In this document: piece after piece, positions 1-6,839 of the stretch | Layout of the letters: each line of letters opens with the position of its first letter | Position numbering within the stretch: position 1 is the stretch's first letter | Assembly: GCA_934623545.1 (NCBI GenBank) | Contig: CAKTVN010000086.1 | Location: 1-7,092 of the forward strand | Reading direction: 5' to 3' | DNA length: 7,092 nucleotides | Source of the DNA: an uncultured Oscillospiraceae bacterium | Lineage (GTDB): Bacteria > Bacillota > Clostridia > Oscillospirales > Oscillospiraceae | Made by a program: the position numbers and the translations under genes | Notes under the pieces: generated by a model | Database searches by the model: none | Told to the model about the DNA's origin: nothing | The model's input: only the letters and a program-made list of their open reading frames with translations

Positions 1-9
1 AATCAACAT

Positions 10-16
10 GGAGAAG
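10..16 (+). promoter_or_regulatory. Ribosome binding site of smc; decides the start
   Basis: GGAGAAG lies 7 bases before ATG 24. The in-frame GTG at 18 is only one base after this motif (four after its GGAG core), which is too close for normal initiation. This supports ATG 24 as the smc start. The site is very near the left edge, so any upstream gene or promoter cannot be judged. Confidence 0.6.
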
Positions 17-23
17 TGTGCAT

Positions 24-3000
24 ATGTACCTTAAGTCACTGGAAATTCAGGGCTTCAAGTCCTTTCCGGATAAAACGGTGCTGCAATTCGGCAGCGATAT
101 TACGGCGATCGTCGGTCCGAACGGGAGCGGCAAGTCCAACATTTCCGACGCCATCAGCTGGGTCATGGGCGAGCAGAGCTCCAAGGCGCTGCGCGGCGCG
201 AAGATGGAGGACGTCATCTTCGGCGGAACGCAGAAGCGCCCGGCGGTCGGCTTTGCGGAGGCGACGCTCGTGCTGGACAATCAGGACGGCTCGCTGAAGA
301 TCGAAACGCCCGAGGTCATGATCACCCGCCGGTATTATCGCTCGGGCGAAAGCGAATATTACATCAATAAGCAGTCGGCGCGTCTGCGCGACATCCATGA
401 GCTGCTGATGGACACGGGTCTCGGGCGCGAGGGCTATTCCAACATCGGGCAGGGCAGGATCGACGAGATCCTTGCGGTCAAGAGCACCGACCGGCGCGAG
501 ATCTTTGAGGAGGCGGCGGGCATCTCCAAGTGCCGCTACCGCAAGGAGGAGACAGAGCGCCGTCTCGCGGTGACGGAGGACAATCTCATGCGCATCGGAG
601 ACAAGATCTCCGAGCTGGAGCTGCAGGTTGAGCCGCTGCGGCAGCAGGCGGACAAGGCGCAGAAATATCTGCTGCTGCGCGACGAGCTCAAGGGCATTGA
701 GATCACGGTCTGGCTCGATTCGCTGACCAAGATCGCGGCGAACGCGAAAAAGGCGGAGGAGGACTATGCCTCGGCGGCGTTCATTCTCGAGCAGGCACAC
801 AGCGAGCTCAGCTCGCTTTACGCGGCGTCGGAGCAGCTGTCGCTGGAGCTTAACCGCGAAGGACTTGTACTGGAGGAAAAGCGCGACGCGATCTCTGCGG
901 CGGAGCAGGAGCGTCAGCAGGCGCAGGCGGACCGGACGGTCCTGACGGCGACGATCGAAAATACGAAGCAGAACGCCGAGCGCGTGCGGCAGGAGATCGC
1001 CGATCAGGAGAGCCGCAGCGGCGGCATCGCCGGGCAGATCGAGACGCAGCAGGTGCGCATCGGCGAGATCGGCGCGCAGCTGGCGCAGATCGACGAGCAG
1101 CTGCGCGCGGCGATGGAAAAGAGCAAGGAGCTGACGGACGCGAACGACGAAGCGGCGGGCAAACTCCTCGCGCTGCGCGCCAATCATGCGCTGCTCACGA
1201 CCGAGGCGGCGAAGCGCCGCGCGGAGATGGAGTCGATGCAGACGGCGCTTTCCGACGTGCTCGAGCGCAAGGCGGCGCTCAAGGCGGACCACGATGCCGC
1301 GTCGGCGCGGCAGAAGACCGTTTCCGAGCAGGCGGCACAGTGCGCAAAATCGCTTGCGCTCGCGCAGGAAAACGTGACAGCGGCAAAAAATATGATCGCT
1401 GGCTATTCGCTCCGGCTGAAGACGCGCGCGGAAAAGCGCGACGCGCTCAAAAAGCAGCTCTCGGACGGCGAGATCCAGCTGGGAACGGCGGAGTCCAAGC
1501 TCCGGATGCTGCGCGAGATGGAGCGCGACTTCGAGGGCTTTTCCAAGGCGGTCAAGATCGTCATGCAGGAGGCAGCGCGCGGCGCGCTGCATGGCGTACA
1601 CGGACCGGTATCGTCTCTCATTCAGACGGACGACGCGTTCACGACGGCGATCGAAACGGCGCTTGGCGCGGCGATGCAGAACGTCGTGGTCGATACGGAC
1701 ACGGACGGCAAGAACGCCATTCAGCTGCTCAAGCGCCGGGATGCGGGACGCGCGACGTTCCTGCCGCTCGGCTCCATCTCCGGAAAGCGGATGCCGGACG
1801 GAGAGTACCGCGCGCAGCGCGGCTTTGTCGGCGTTGCGTCGGCGCTGGTGCGTTTCGAGAAAAAATATGAGAATATCATTGAAAATCTGCTTGGCAGGAC
1901 GGTGATCGCTGAGACGCTGGACGATGCCGTGCGCATGGCGCGCTCCGGCGGCAGCCGCGTGCGGATCGTGACGCTGGACGGTCAGGTCATGAATCCGGGC
2001 GGCAGCATGACGGGCGGCTCTGCCTCGCGCAGCGCGGGTGTGCTCTCACGCGCAAACGAGATCGAGCGACTTGAAAAGCAGAGATCGCAGCTGGAGGAGC
2101 GGCTGAAAACGCTCCGGCAGGCATATTCCGAGGCGGCGGAGAGCGCCGCGAAGACGGAATTTGAGCTCACGACCGTGCAGGGTCAGCTCCGCGAGGCGGA
2201 GGATGAGGCGCTGCGCCGGACCGAGGAGCAGAAGCAGGTCCAGCTCCTGCAGCAGGCGCTGGAGGAAAATCTGGCGGGCTATGAGGCGGAGCTTGCGCGC
2301 ATCGAAAGCCGCAGCGGCAGTGATGAGAGCCGGATGCAGACCCTCGGGCAGCTCGCACAGGAGACAGAGCAGAAGGCACAGACGCTGAATGGGCAGATCG
2401 AGGAAATGGAGAAGGGGCAAAGCGCCGTCTCCGAGCAGGCGGCGCGGCTTTCCGACGAGATCACCGCGCTGCGGCTGGACGCGGCGTCAAAGGATGCCGA
2501 GCGCGCCGCCGCGCAGGAGAACATCCGCCGGATGCAGGCGCTGTGCGACGCGATGCAGGGCGACCGGACGCAGAAACAGGCACTGATCGCCGAGTACGAG
2601 CGTCAGGCGGCGGAGCTGGAGCAGCAGCTGACAGCCTCGTCCGAGCGCATTGCGCGCCTCGAGCAGGAGACGGAGCTGCGGCGGCAGGCGCTGCGCGAGG
2701 CGGCGGAGCACCGCGCCTCGATCGAGGCAAAGCGCAGCCAGACCGAAAAGCAGGCGCAGGAGAAAAATCAGCAGATCCTGCTCATGGAGCGCGAGTCGGC
2801 GCGTCTGGAGCAGAAGAAGGCGACCAGTGAGCTGGAGGAAAAGCAGCTGCTGGACAAGCTCTGGGAGAGCTATGAGCTGACGCCGTCCACCGCACAGGAG
2901 CAGGCGGCTCCGGTCGAGAGCATCCCCGCCGCAAACAAGCGCATCGGCGAGCTGCGGCGGAAGATCTCCGCCCTCGGGACGCCGAACCTCGGGGCGATCG

Positions 3001-3596
3001 AGGAATTTGCGCGCGTGAACGAGCGGTATGAATATCTGACCGGTCAGCGCGACGACGTGCTGCACGCACGCGGCGAGCTTGAAAACATCGTCAAGTCGAT
3101 CACCGGCGAGATGACGGACATTTTCGTCCGCGAGTTCGGAAAGATCAACGAATATTTCGGGCAGACCTTTACGGAGATGTTCGGCGGCGGAAAGGCGTCG
3201 CTCGTGCTCGAGGACCCCTCGCAGCCGCTGACATGCGGCATCGAGATCCGCGTCCAGCCGCCCGGAAAGCAGCTCAAGACGATCACGCTGCTGTCCGGCG
3301 GAGAGAAGGCGTTCGTCGCCATCGCGCTGTATTTCGCAATTCTGAAGGTGCGCCCGACGCCGTTCTGTATGCTCGACGAGATCGACGCTGCGCTGGATGA
3401 CCGGAATGTGGAGCGCTTTGCGCACTATCTGCGCAATCTTTGCAGCAAGACGCAGTTTATCGTCATCACGCACCGCCGCGGCACGATGGAGGCGTCGGAC
3501 GTGCTCTACGGCGTGACGATGCAGGAGCAGGGCGTGTCGAAGATTTTGCACATCCGGCTCGGAGAAATGGAACAGCAGCTCGGCATCACGGGCTGA
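24..3596 (+). CDS. smc: Chromosome segregation protein SMC (condensin ATPase)
   Basis: Structural maintenance of chromosomes protein, the ATPase of the bacterial SMC-ScpA-ScpB condensin that compacts and helps segregate the nucleoid. From ATG 24 it is 1190 residues, normal for a full-length bacterial SMC. Visible in order: N-terminal head starting MYLKSLEIQGFKSF; Walker A GPNGSGKSN at residues 31-39; the conserved REIFEEAAGISKCR stretch; a first long coiled coil rich in Glu, Gln, Arg and Ala (about 170-500); the hinge (about 520-666) ending in the Gly-rich NPGGSMTGGS; a second coiled coil (about 670-1000); the C-terminal head with signature LSGGE at 1090-1094, Walker B FCMLDEID at 1114-1121, then ALDD and ITHRRGTMEASDVLYGVTMQ. 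All ATPase motifs are intact, with no frameshift. The frame also offers GTG at 18, but ATG 24 gives the family's usual N-terminus and better spacing from the ribosome site. ftsY follows after 25 bases, an order shared with Bacillus. The ScpA/ScpB partners are not in the window. Confidence 0.97.
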   Translation: MYLKSLEIQGFKSFPDKTVLQFGSDITAIVGPNGSGKSNISDAISWVMGEQSSKALRGAKMEDVIFGGTQKRPAVGFAEATLVLDNQDGSLKIETPEVMITRRYYRSGESEYYINKQSARLRDIHELLMDTGLGREGYSNIGQGRIDEILAVKSTDRREIFEEAAGISKCRYRKEETERRLAVTEDNLMRIGDKISELELQVEPLRQQADKAQKYLLLRDELKGIEITVWLDSLTKIAANAKKAEEDYASAAFILEQAHSELSSLYAASEQLSLELNREGLVLEEKRDAISAAEQERQQAQADRTVLTATIENTKQNAERVRQEIADQESRSGGIAGQIETQQVRIGEIGAQLAQIDEQLRAAMEKSKELTDANDEAAGKLLALRANHALLTTEAAKRRAEMESMQTALSDVLERKAALKADHDAASARQKTVSEQAAQCAKSLALAQENVTAAKNMIAGYSLRLKTRAEKRDALKKQLSDGEIQLGTAESKLRMLREMERDFEGFSKAVKIVMQEAARGALHGVHGPVSSLIQTDDAFTTAIETALGAAMQNVVVDTDTDGKNAIQLLKRRDAGRATFLPLGSISGKRMPDGEYRAQRGFVGVASALVRFEKKYENIIENLLGRTVIAETLDDAVRMARSGGSRVRIVTLDGQVMNPGGSMTGGSASRSAGVLSRANEIERLEKQRSQLEERLKTLRQAYSEAAESAAKTEFELTTVQGQLREAEDEALRRTEEQKQVQLLQQALEENLAGYEAELARIESRSGSDESRMQTLGQLAQETEQKAQTLNGQIEEMEKGQSAVSEQAARLSDEITALRLDAASKDAERAAAQENIRRMQALCDAMQGDRTQKQALIAEYERQAAELEQQLTASSERIARLEQETELRRQALREAAEHRASIEAKRSQTEKQAQEKNQQILLMERESARLEQKKATSELEEKQLLDKLWESYELTPSTAQEQAAPVESIPAANKRIGELRRKISALGTPNLGAIEEFARVNERYEYLTGQRDDVLHARGELENIVKSITGEMTDIFVREFGKINEYFGQTFTEMFGGGKASLVLEDPSQPLTCGIEIRVQPPGKQLKTITLLSGGEKAFVAIALYFAILKVRPTPFCMLDEIDAALDDRNVERFAHYLRNLCSKTQFIVITHRRGTMEASDVLYGVTMQEQGVSKILHIRLGEMEQQLGITG

Positions 3597-3621
3597 AAAA
3601 TAAAGTATTAAGGAGCAGACC

Positions 3622-4515
3622 ATGGGCTTTTTTGACAAGATCAAACAGGGACTGAGCAGGACCGCAAGCTCGATCAGCAGCGTATTCACCGCGTCGGAGC
3701 TGGATGACGATTTCTACGACGAGCTGGAGGAAAGCCTGATCCTGGCGGACCTCGGCGTCGACACGACGGCGAAGGCAGTCGCGCGGCTGCGCAGCGAGGC
3801 GAAGACGCGCCGGCTCAAGACGGCGGAGGAGGCGCGCGCCTGCCTTCGGGAAATCTTAGTGGAGATGCTGAACGTCGGAAGTCCCGTGCTTCAGCTCGAC
3901 ACAAAGCCGTCGGTCGTGCTGGTCATCGGCGTCAACGGCGTCGGCAAGACGACGACCATCGGCAAGATCGCAAATCAGCTGCGCAATCAGGGCAAAAAGG
4001 TCCTGCTGTGCGCGGCGGACACCTTCCGCGCCGCCGCTGCGGACCAGCTCGAGATCTGGGCGGAGCGCGCGCACGCCGACATCATCCGGCAGGATGAGGG
4101 CGCGGACCCTGCGGCAGTCGTCTTTGACGCGATCGCCGCGGCGAAGGCGCGCGGCGCGGACGTCATCCTCTGCGACACGGCGGGGCGGCTGCACAACAAG
4201 CAGAACCTCATGAACGAGCTGGGGAAAATTTCGCGCATTCTCTCGCGCGAGCTGCCAGAGGCATCGAAGGAGGTCCTTCTGGTGCTCGACGGCACGACCG
4301 GGCAGAACGGACTGATTCAGGCGAAGCAGTTCCAGCAGATTGCGGGCGTGACAGGCATTGCGCTGACCAAGCTGGACGGAACGGCGAAGGGCGGCATTGT
4401 CGTCGCGGTCGCCGACGCGCTCCAAATTCCGGTCAAGTATATCGGCGTGGGCGAAAAGATGGACGATCTGATGCCGTTTGTGGCGGAGGACTTTGTCCGC
4501 GCGCTCATCGGATGA
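3622..4515 (+). CDS. ftsY: Signal recognition particle receptor FtsY (SRP GTPase)
   Basis: FtsY is the membrane-associated GTPase that pairs with Ffh of the signal recognition particle, delivering ribosomes making membrane proteins to the Sec translocon. The 297-residue protein has the NG-domain layout. A short N-terminal helix (MGFFDKIKQGLSRT) can act as the membrane-binding amphipathic segment. The helical N domain spans about 25-90. The GTPase domain shows G1 GVNGVGKTT (103-111), the SRP-family insertion motif DTFRAAAADQL (133-143), G3 DTAGR (185-189), TTGQN (225-229), G4 TKLD (249-252) and GVGE (275-278). It lacks the long acidic A domain of E. coli FtsY, as is usual in Gram-positive forms. 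The DTFRAAAADQL form and the N-terminal helix favour FtsY over Ffh, and there is no Met-rich M domain. The start has AAGGAG at 3610-3615, 6 bases upstream. rdgB starts 12 bases after the stop, so the two are probably cotranscribed. Confidence 0.97.
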   Translation: MGFFDKIKQGLSRTASSISSVFTASELDDDFYDELEESLILADLGVDTTAKAVARLRSEAKTRRLKTAEEARACLREILVEMLNVGSPVLQLDTKPSVVLVIGVNGVGKTTTIGKIANQLRNQGKKVLLCAADTFRAAAADQLEIWAERAHADIIRQDEGADPAAVVFDAIAAAKARGADVILCDTAGRLHNKQNLMNELGKISRILSRELPEASKEVLLVLDGTTGQNGLIQAKQFQQIAGVTGIALTKLDGTAKGGIVVAVADALQIPVKYIGVGEKMDDLMPFVAEDFVRALIG

Positions 4516-4527
4516 CGGAGGGACGCA

Positions 4528-5136
4528 ATGAAGGCAGTATTGGCAAGCCGGAACACGCATAAGCTGAAGGAATTGCAGGCGATCCTGGGCGGACTTGGGA
4601 TCGAGGTCGTGCTCGAATCGGAGCTGGGGCTGGATATTGACGTGGATGAGACCGGAACGACGTTTGAGGAAAACTCTCTGCTCAAGGCGGAGGCGGTCAT
4701 GCAGGCATCGCATATGCCGGCGCTTGCGGACGACTCCGGGCTGATGGTCGATGCGCTGGACGGCGCGCCGGGCGTCTATTCTGCGCGCTATGGTCCGAAG
4801 GGGCACGACGGAACGGACGCGGAGCGTGTGGCGTATCTGCTGGAAAACATGAAGGATGTGCCGGATGCGGCGCGGACGGCGAAATTCGTCTGCGTCATCA
4901 CCTGCCTGTTTCCGGATGGACGGAAGCTCGTTGCGCGCGGAGAGTGCCCGGGCATGATCCTGCGCGAGACGCGCGGCACGGGCGGCTTCGGCTATGACCC
5001 GGTATTTTATCTGCCGGAGTACGGCATGACCTATGCGGAGCTCCCGGCGGAAAAGAAAAACGAGATCTCGCATCGCGGAAACGCGCTTCGGGAATTTGTG
5101 AGACTCTATAAGGAGAACCATTATGATGACAAGTAA
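4528..5136 (+). CDS. rdgB: XTP/dITP diphosphatase (RdgB/HAM1 family)
   Basis: Non-canonical purine NTP pyrophosphatase that hydrolyses XTP, dITP and ITP to the monophosphate and pyrophosphate, keeping deaminated purines out of DNA and RNA. At 202 residues it has the normal family length. Conserved stretches seen: ASRNTHKLKEL near the N-terminus (6-16, nucleotide/phosphate binding), TFEENSLLKA (45-54), ADDSGL with the catalytic-site Asp pair (67-72), GAPGVYSARY (79-88), GTGGFGYDPVF (150-160, base pocket) and the KKNEISHRG stretch (176-184). Nothing key is missing. ATG 4528 is preceded by GGAGGG at 4517-4522, and ftsY ends 12 bases upstream. Its last 14 bases overlap the yhbY gene, suggesting translational coupling. 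The family function is well established; preference among substrates is inferred from homology. Confidence 0.96.
   Translation: MKAVLASRNTHKLKELQAILGGLGIEVVLESELGLDIDVDETGTTFEENSLLKAEAVMQASHMPALADDSGLMVDALDGAPGVYSARYGPKGHDGTDAERVAYLLENMKDVPDAARTAKFVCVITCLFPDGRKLVARGECPGMILRETRGTGGFGYDPVFYLPEYGMTYAELPAEKKNEISHRGNALREFVRLYKENHYDDK
5110..5115 (+). promoter_or_regulatory. Ribosome binding site of yhbY, inside the rdgB coding region
   Basis: AAGGAG lies within the last codons of rdgB, 7 bases before ATG 5123 and 10 before a second in-frame ATG at 5126. Either start is possible; the first is taken because of its spacing. The second would only remove one Met. Confidence 0.6.
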
Positions 5137-5587
5137 GGAGCGCGCGGAGCTGCGCGCACAGGCAAATACGCTGGACACGATCTTGATGGTCGGCAAGGGC
5201 GGCGTTTCCGAGACGCTGATCGCGGAGGCGGAGAAGCTGCTCGATGCGCGTGAGCTCGTCAAGGGGCGCGTGCTGGAGTCGGCGCTGATGTCCGCGCGAG
5301 AGGTCTGCGACGCGATCTGCGAGCAGACCGGCGCAGAGGGCATTCAGGTGGTCGGGAGCAAGTTCGTGATCTACCGCAGGTCCGAAAAGCTCGAGCGCGA
5401 GCGCAAGGCGCAGGCGCAGCCGAAAACGGCGAAGCCTGTTAAGAAAAAGGTAAATCCCGTCAAGCAGGGCATCCGCAACCGCCGCAAGGCGGCGAAGGAG
5501 GAGCGCGAGCGCCGCGACAAGTATTTCCACGACGCGGCAGTTCAGGCGGCGATCGAACGCAGAAAGCAGCAGAGCCGCGGAGAGTGA
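5123..5587 (+). CDS. yhbY: YhbY/YqeI-family CRM-domain RNA-binding protein with basic C-terminal extension
   Basis: Homologue of E. coli YhbY and B. subtilis YqeI, small CRM-domain proteins linked to pre-50S ribosomal particles and thought to act in large-subunit assembly. The CRM domain fills residues about 3-90: helix KERAELRAQANTL, the RNA-binding loop VGKGGVSE (23-30), LVKGRVLES (45-53), the helix around SAREVCDAICEQTGAE, and the final strand IQVVGSKFVIYR (74-85). Typical members stop near 95-105 residues, but this one is 154 long. Residues 91-154 are an added tail with 22 Lys/Arg in 64 positions, including KPVKKK and IRNRRKAAKEERERR, ending in a predicted helix (about 134-148). The tail is in frame, has no stop or frame disturbance, and could be a further rRNA contact (inference). 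It overlaps rdgB by 14 bases and precedes nadD by 13, matching the yqeI-nadD-yqeK order of Bacillus. Confidence 0.92.
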   Translation: MMTSKERAELRAQANTLDTILMVGKGGVSETLIAEAEKLLDARELVKGRVLESALMSAREVCDAICEQTGAEGIQVVGSKFVIYRRSEKLERERKAQAQPKTAKPVKKKVNPVKQGIRNRRKAAKEERERRDKYFHDAAVQAAIERRKQQSRGE

Positions 5588-5588
5588 C

Positions 5589-5595
5589 GGAGGAG
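5589..5595 (+). promoter_or_regulatory. Ribosome binding site of the nadD-yqeK gene with GTG start
   Basis: A strong GGAGGAG lies 5 bases before the GTG at 5601. It supports this non-ATG start, which gives the family N-terminus MARIGIYGGSFNPPHLGH with the phosphate-binding motif in the right place. The next in-frame ATG is far inside the NadD domain and would remove that motif. Confidence 0.7.
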
Positions 5596-5600
5596 ACGCT

Positions 5601-6839
5601 GTGGCAAGGATCGGTATCTACGGCGGGAGCTTCAACCCGCCGCATCTCGGGCATATCCATGCGGCGTCGCAGACGCGCGTGCTTCTGGGGCTGGACCGTG
5701 TGATCTTAGTCCCGGACGCAGTGCCGCCGCACAAAAAGCTGCCGGAGGGATCGCCCGACGCGCAGACGCGGCTGGAGCTGGTGCGGCTTGCGGCGCAGGG
5801 CTGCGCGGGGCTTGAGGTCAGCGACATCGAGCTGCGGCGGACCGGACCAAGCTATACGGTGGATACTTTGCGGGAGTTTCAGGCACAATATCCGCAGGAT
5901 GAGCTTTTCCTGCTGATGGGGACGGATATGTATCTGTGCTTTGATCAGTGGCGCGGTCCGGCGGAGATCTCCAAAATGGCGGCGCTCGTGTGTATGTACC
6001 GCACGCAGGCGGGCGGCGAGCTTGCCGCGCAGCTGCATGAAAAGGCTGCGAAGCTGGAAAAAAGCTTCGGCACGCGCTCCGTATTCGCGGAGAACAGCGC
6101 TCTGGAGCTTTCGTCGACGCAGGCGCGGCGGCTGCTGTTTTTCGGCTGCGGTGCGCAGTGCGTCGCACCGGCGGTCGGCGCGCGCATCGAGGCACTCAGG
6201 CTGTACGGCTGCGGCGCGGATCATACCGGGCTGGAGTTTGCGGCGCTGGCAGCGGTGTGTGAGCCGCTTTATAAGCCGAGACGCTGGCTGCACGCGCAGG
6301 GCTGCGCGGAGACCGCCGCGGGGCTTGCGCGCAGATTCGGCGCGATCGCGGCGGACGCGCGCCGCGCGGGGCTTCTGCACGATGTGACCAAGGCGCTGAC
6401 TGATGCGCAGCAGCTTGCGTTCTGCGAGCGGTATGCGATCGAGGCTACGCCCTCCGAGCGCGAAAGCCCGTGGCTCCTGCACGCGAAGACGGCGGCATAC
6501 GCCGTGGAGCGTATCTTCGGCGAAGCGCCGGAGCTTTGCAGCGCCATCCGCTGGCACACGACCGGAAAAGCGGACATGACGACGCTGGAAAAGATCATCT
6601 ACATCGCCGATTATATGGAGCCGAGCCGTGACTTTCCGGGCGTCGAGGACGTCCGCAGGACGGTTTTTGAGGACCTTGACCGGGGCGTGCTGCTGGGGCT
6701 TGAGATGTCGATCCGGCACTTGATGCAGCAGGGACGGACGGTCGAGCCGGAATCCATAGAGGCGAGAGACTTTCTGAAGGAAAGCGGAGTCTGTGTGGAT
6801 GAAATTTTACGGAAGCAGAAGGAACGCGGCATATCTTAG
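5601..6839 (+). CDS. nadD: Fusion of nicotinate-nucleotide adenylyltransferase (NadD) and YqeK-type HD hydrolase
   Basis: One 412-residue ORF with two enzymes. Residues 1 to about 203 are NadD, which transfers AMP from ATP to nicotinate mononucleotide, making deamido-NAD in NAD synthesis: GGSFNPPHLGH (8-18), PHKK (43-46), SYTVDTL (84-90), LLMGTDMYLCFDQW (104-117) and SSTQAR (171-176) are all present. Residues about 210-405 are a YqeK-type HD domain. Candidate metal ligands are H231 (RWLH), H260-D261 (LLHD), H294 (LLHAKTAAYA), H319 (IRWHTTG) and D337 (YIADYMEP). YqeK of Gram-positive bacteria has been shown to cleave Ap4A symmetrically to ADP. B. subtilis has nadD and yqeK as separate neighbours; here there is no stop between them, and the only nearby alternative start (GTG 6255) has its GGAG 18 bases away, too far to be convincing. 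Both active sites look intact, so a bifunctional protein is expected. The start is GTG. The last 41 bases overlap the next gene. Confidence 0.93.
   Translation: MARIGIYGGSFNPPHLGHIHAASQTRVLLGLDRVILVPDAVPPHKKLPEGSPDAQTRLELVRLAAQGCAGLEVSDIELRRTGPSYTVDTLREFQAQYPQDELFLLMGTDMYLCFDQWRGPAEISKMAALVCMYRTQAGGELAAQLHEKAAKLEKSFGTRSVFAENSALELSSTQARRLLFFGCGAQCVAPAVGARIEALRLYGCGADHTGLEFAALAAVCEPLYKPRRWLHAQGCAETAAGLARRFGAIAADARRAGLLHDVTKALTDAQQLAFCERYAIEATPSERESPWLLHAKTAAYAVERIFGEAPELCSAIRWHTTGKADMTTLEKIIYIADYMEPSRDFPGVEDVRRTVFEDLDRGVLLGLEMSIRHLMQQGRTVEPESIEARDFLKESGVCVDEILRKQKERGIS
6786..6789 (+). promoter_or_regulatory. Likely ribosome binding site of the right-edge gene, inside yqeK
   Basis: GGAG lies 9 bases before ATG 6799, with a second purine-rich AAGGAAA at 6777-6783 a little further upstream. 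Both are within the end of the nadD-yqeK ORF. No comparable site precedes the other candidate start, ATG 6877. Confidence 0.4.

Noticed and set aside
2..34. Ten-codon tail in another frame ending with TAA at 32-34
   Set aside because: It is too short to identify as the end of any gene. It is mentioned only as a possible upstream overlap.
36..1601. Long open frame on the - strand (521 codons) opposite smc
   Set aside because: It is a shadow of the GC-rich third-position bias in smc. Its translation is Arg/Leu-rich with no recognisable domain, while the + strand carries clear SMC motifs throughout.
1325..2445. Repeated TCCGAGCAGGCGGC motif in smc, near 1323 and near 2430
   Set aside because: Both copies encode the coiled-coil peptide SEQAA in frame, one in each coiled-coil arm. 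Biased codon use in Glu/Gln/Ala-rich coils explains the match, so it is not a mobile or regulatory repeat.
3594..3621. smc-ftsY gap checked for a terminator or promoter
   Set aside because: The 25-base gap is A-rich with no inverted repeat and no convincing -35/-10 pair. It holds only the ftsY ribosome site AAGGAG.
2487..3689. Open frame on the - strand (400 codons) opposite the smc C-terminus
   Set aside because: It has the same antisense composition effect. It covers the SMC signature and Walker B coding region and crosses the smc-ftsY junction, with no domain of its own.
3856..5343. Open frame on the - strand (495 codons) spanning ftsY, rdgB and part of yhbY
   Set aside because: It runs across three genes with strong family motifs on the + strand. 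The translation is Arg/Leu/Ala-rich low complexity without motifs.
6231..6257. Possible separate start for YqeK at GTG 6255, with GGAG at 6233-6236
   Set aside because: The spacing of 18 bases is too long for normal initiation, and there is no stop codon before it to end NadD. A fusion is the simpler reading.
5706..6719. Open frame on the - strand (337 codons) opposite nadD-yqeK
   Set aside because: It is antisense to a confident coding region and has no recognisable domain. It is explained by codon bias.
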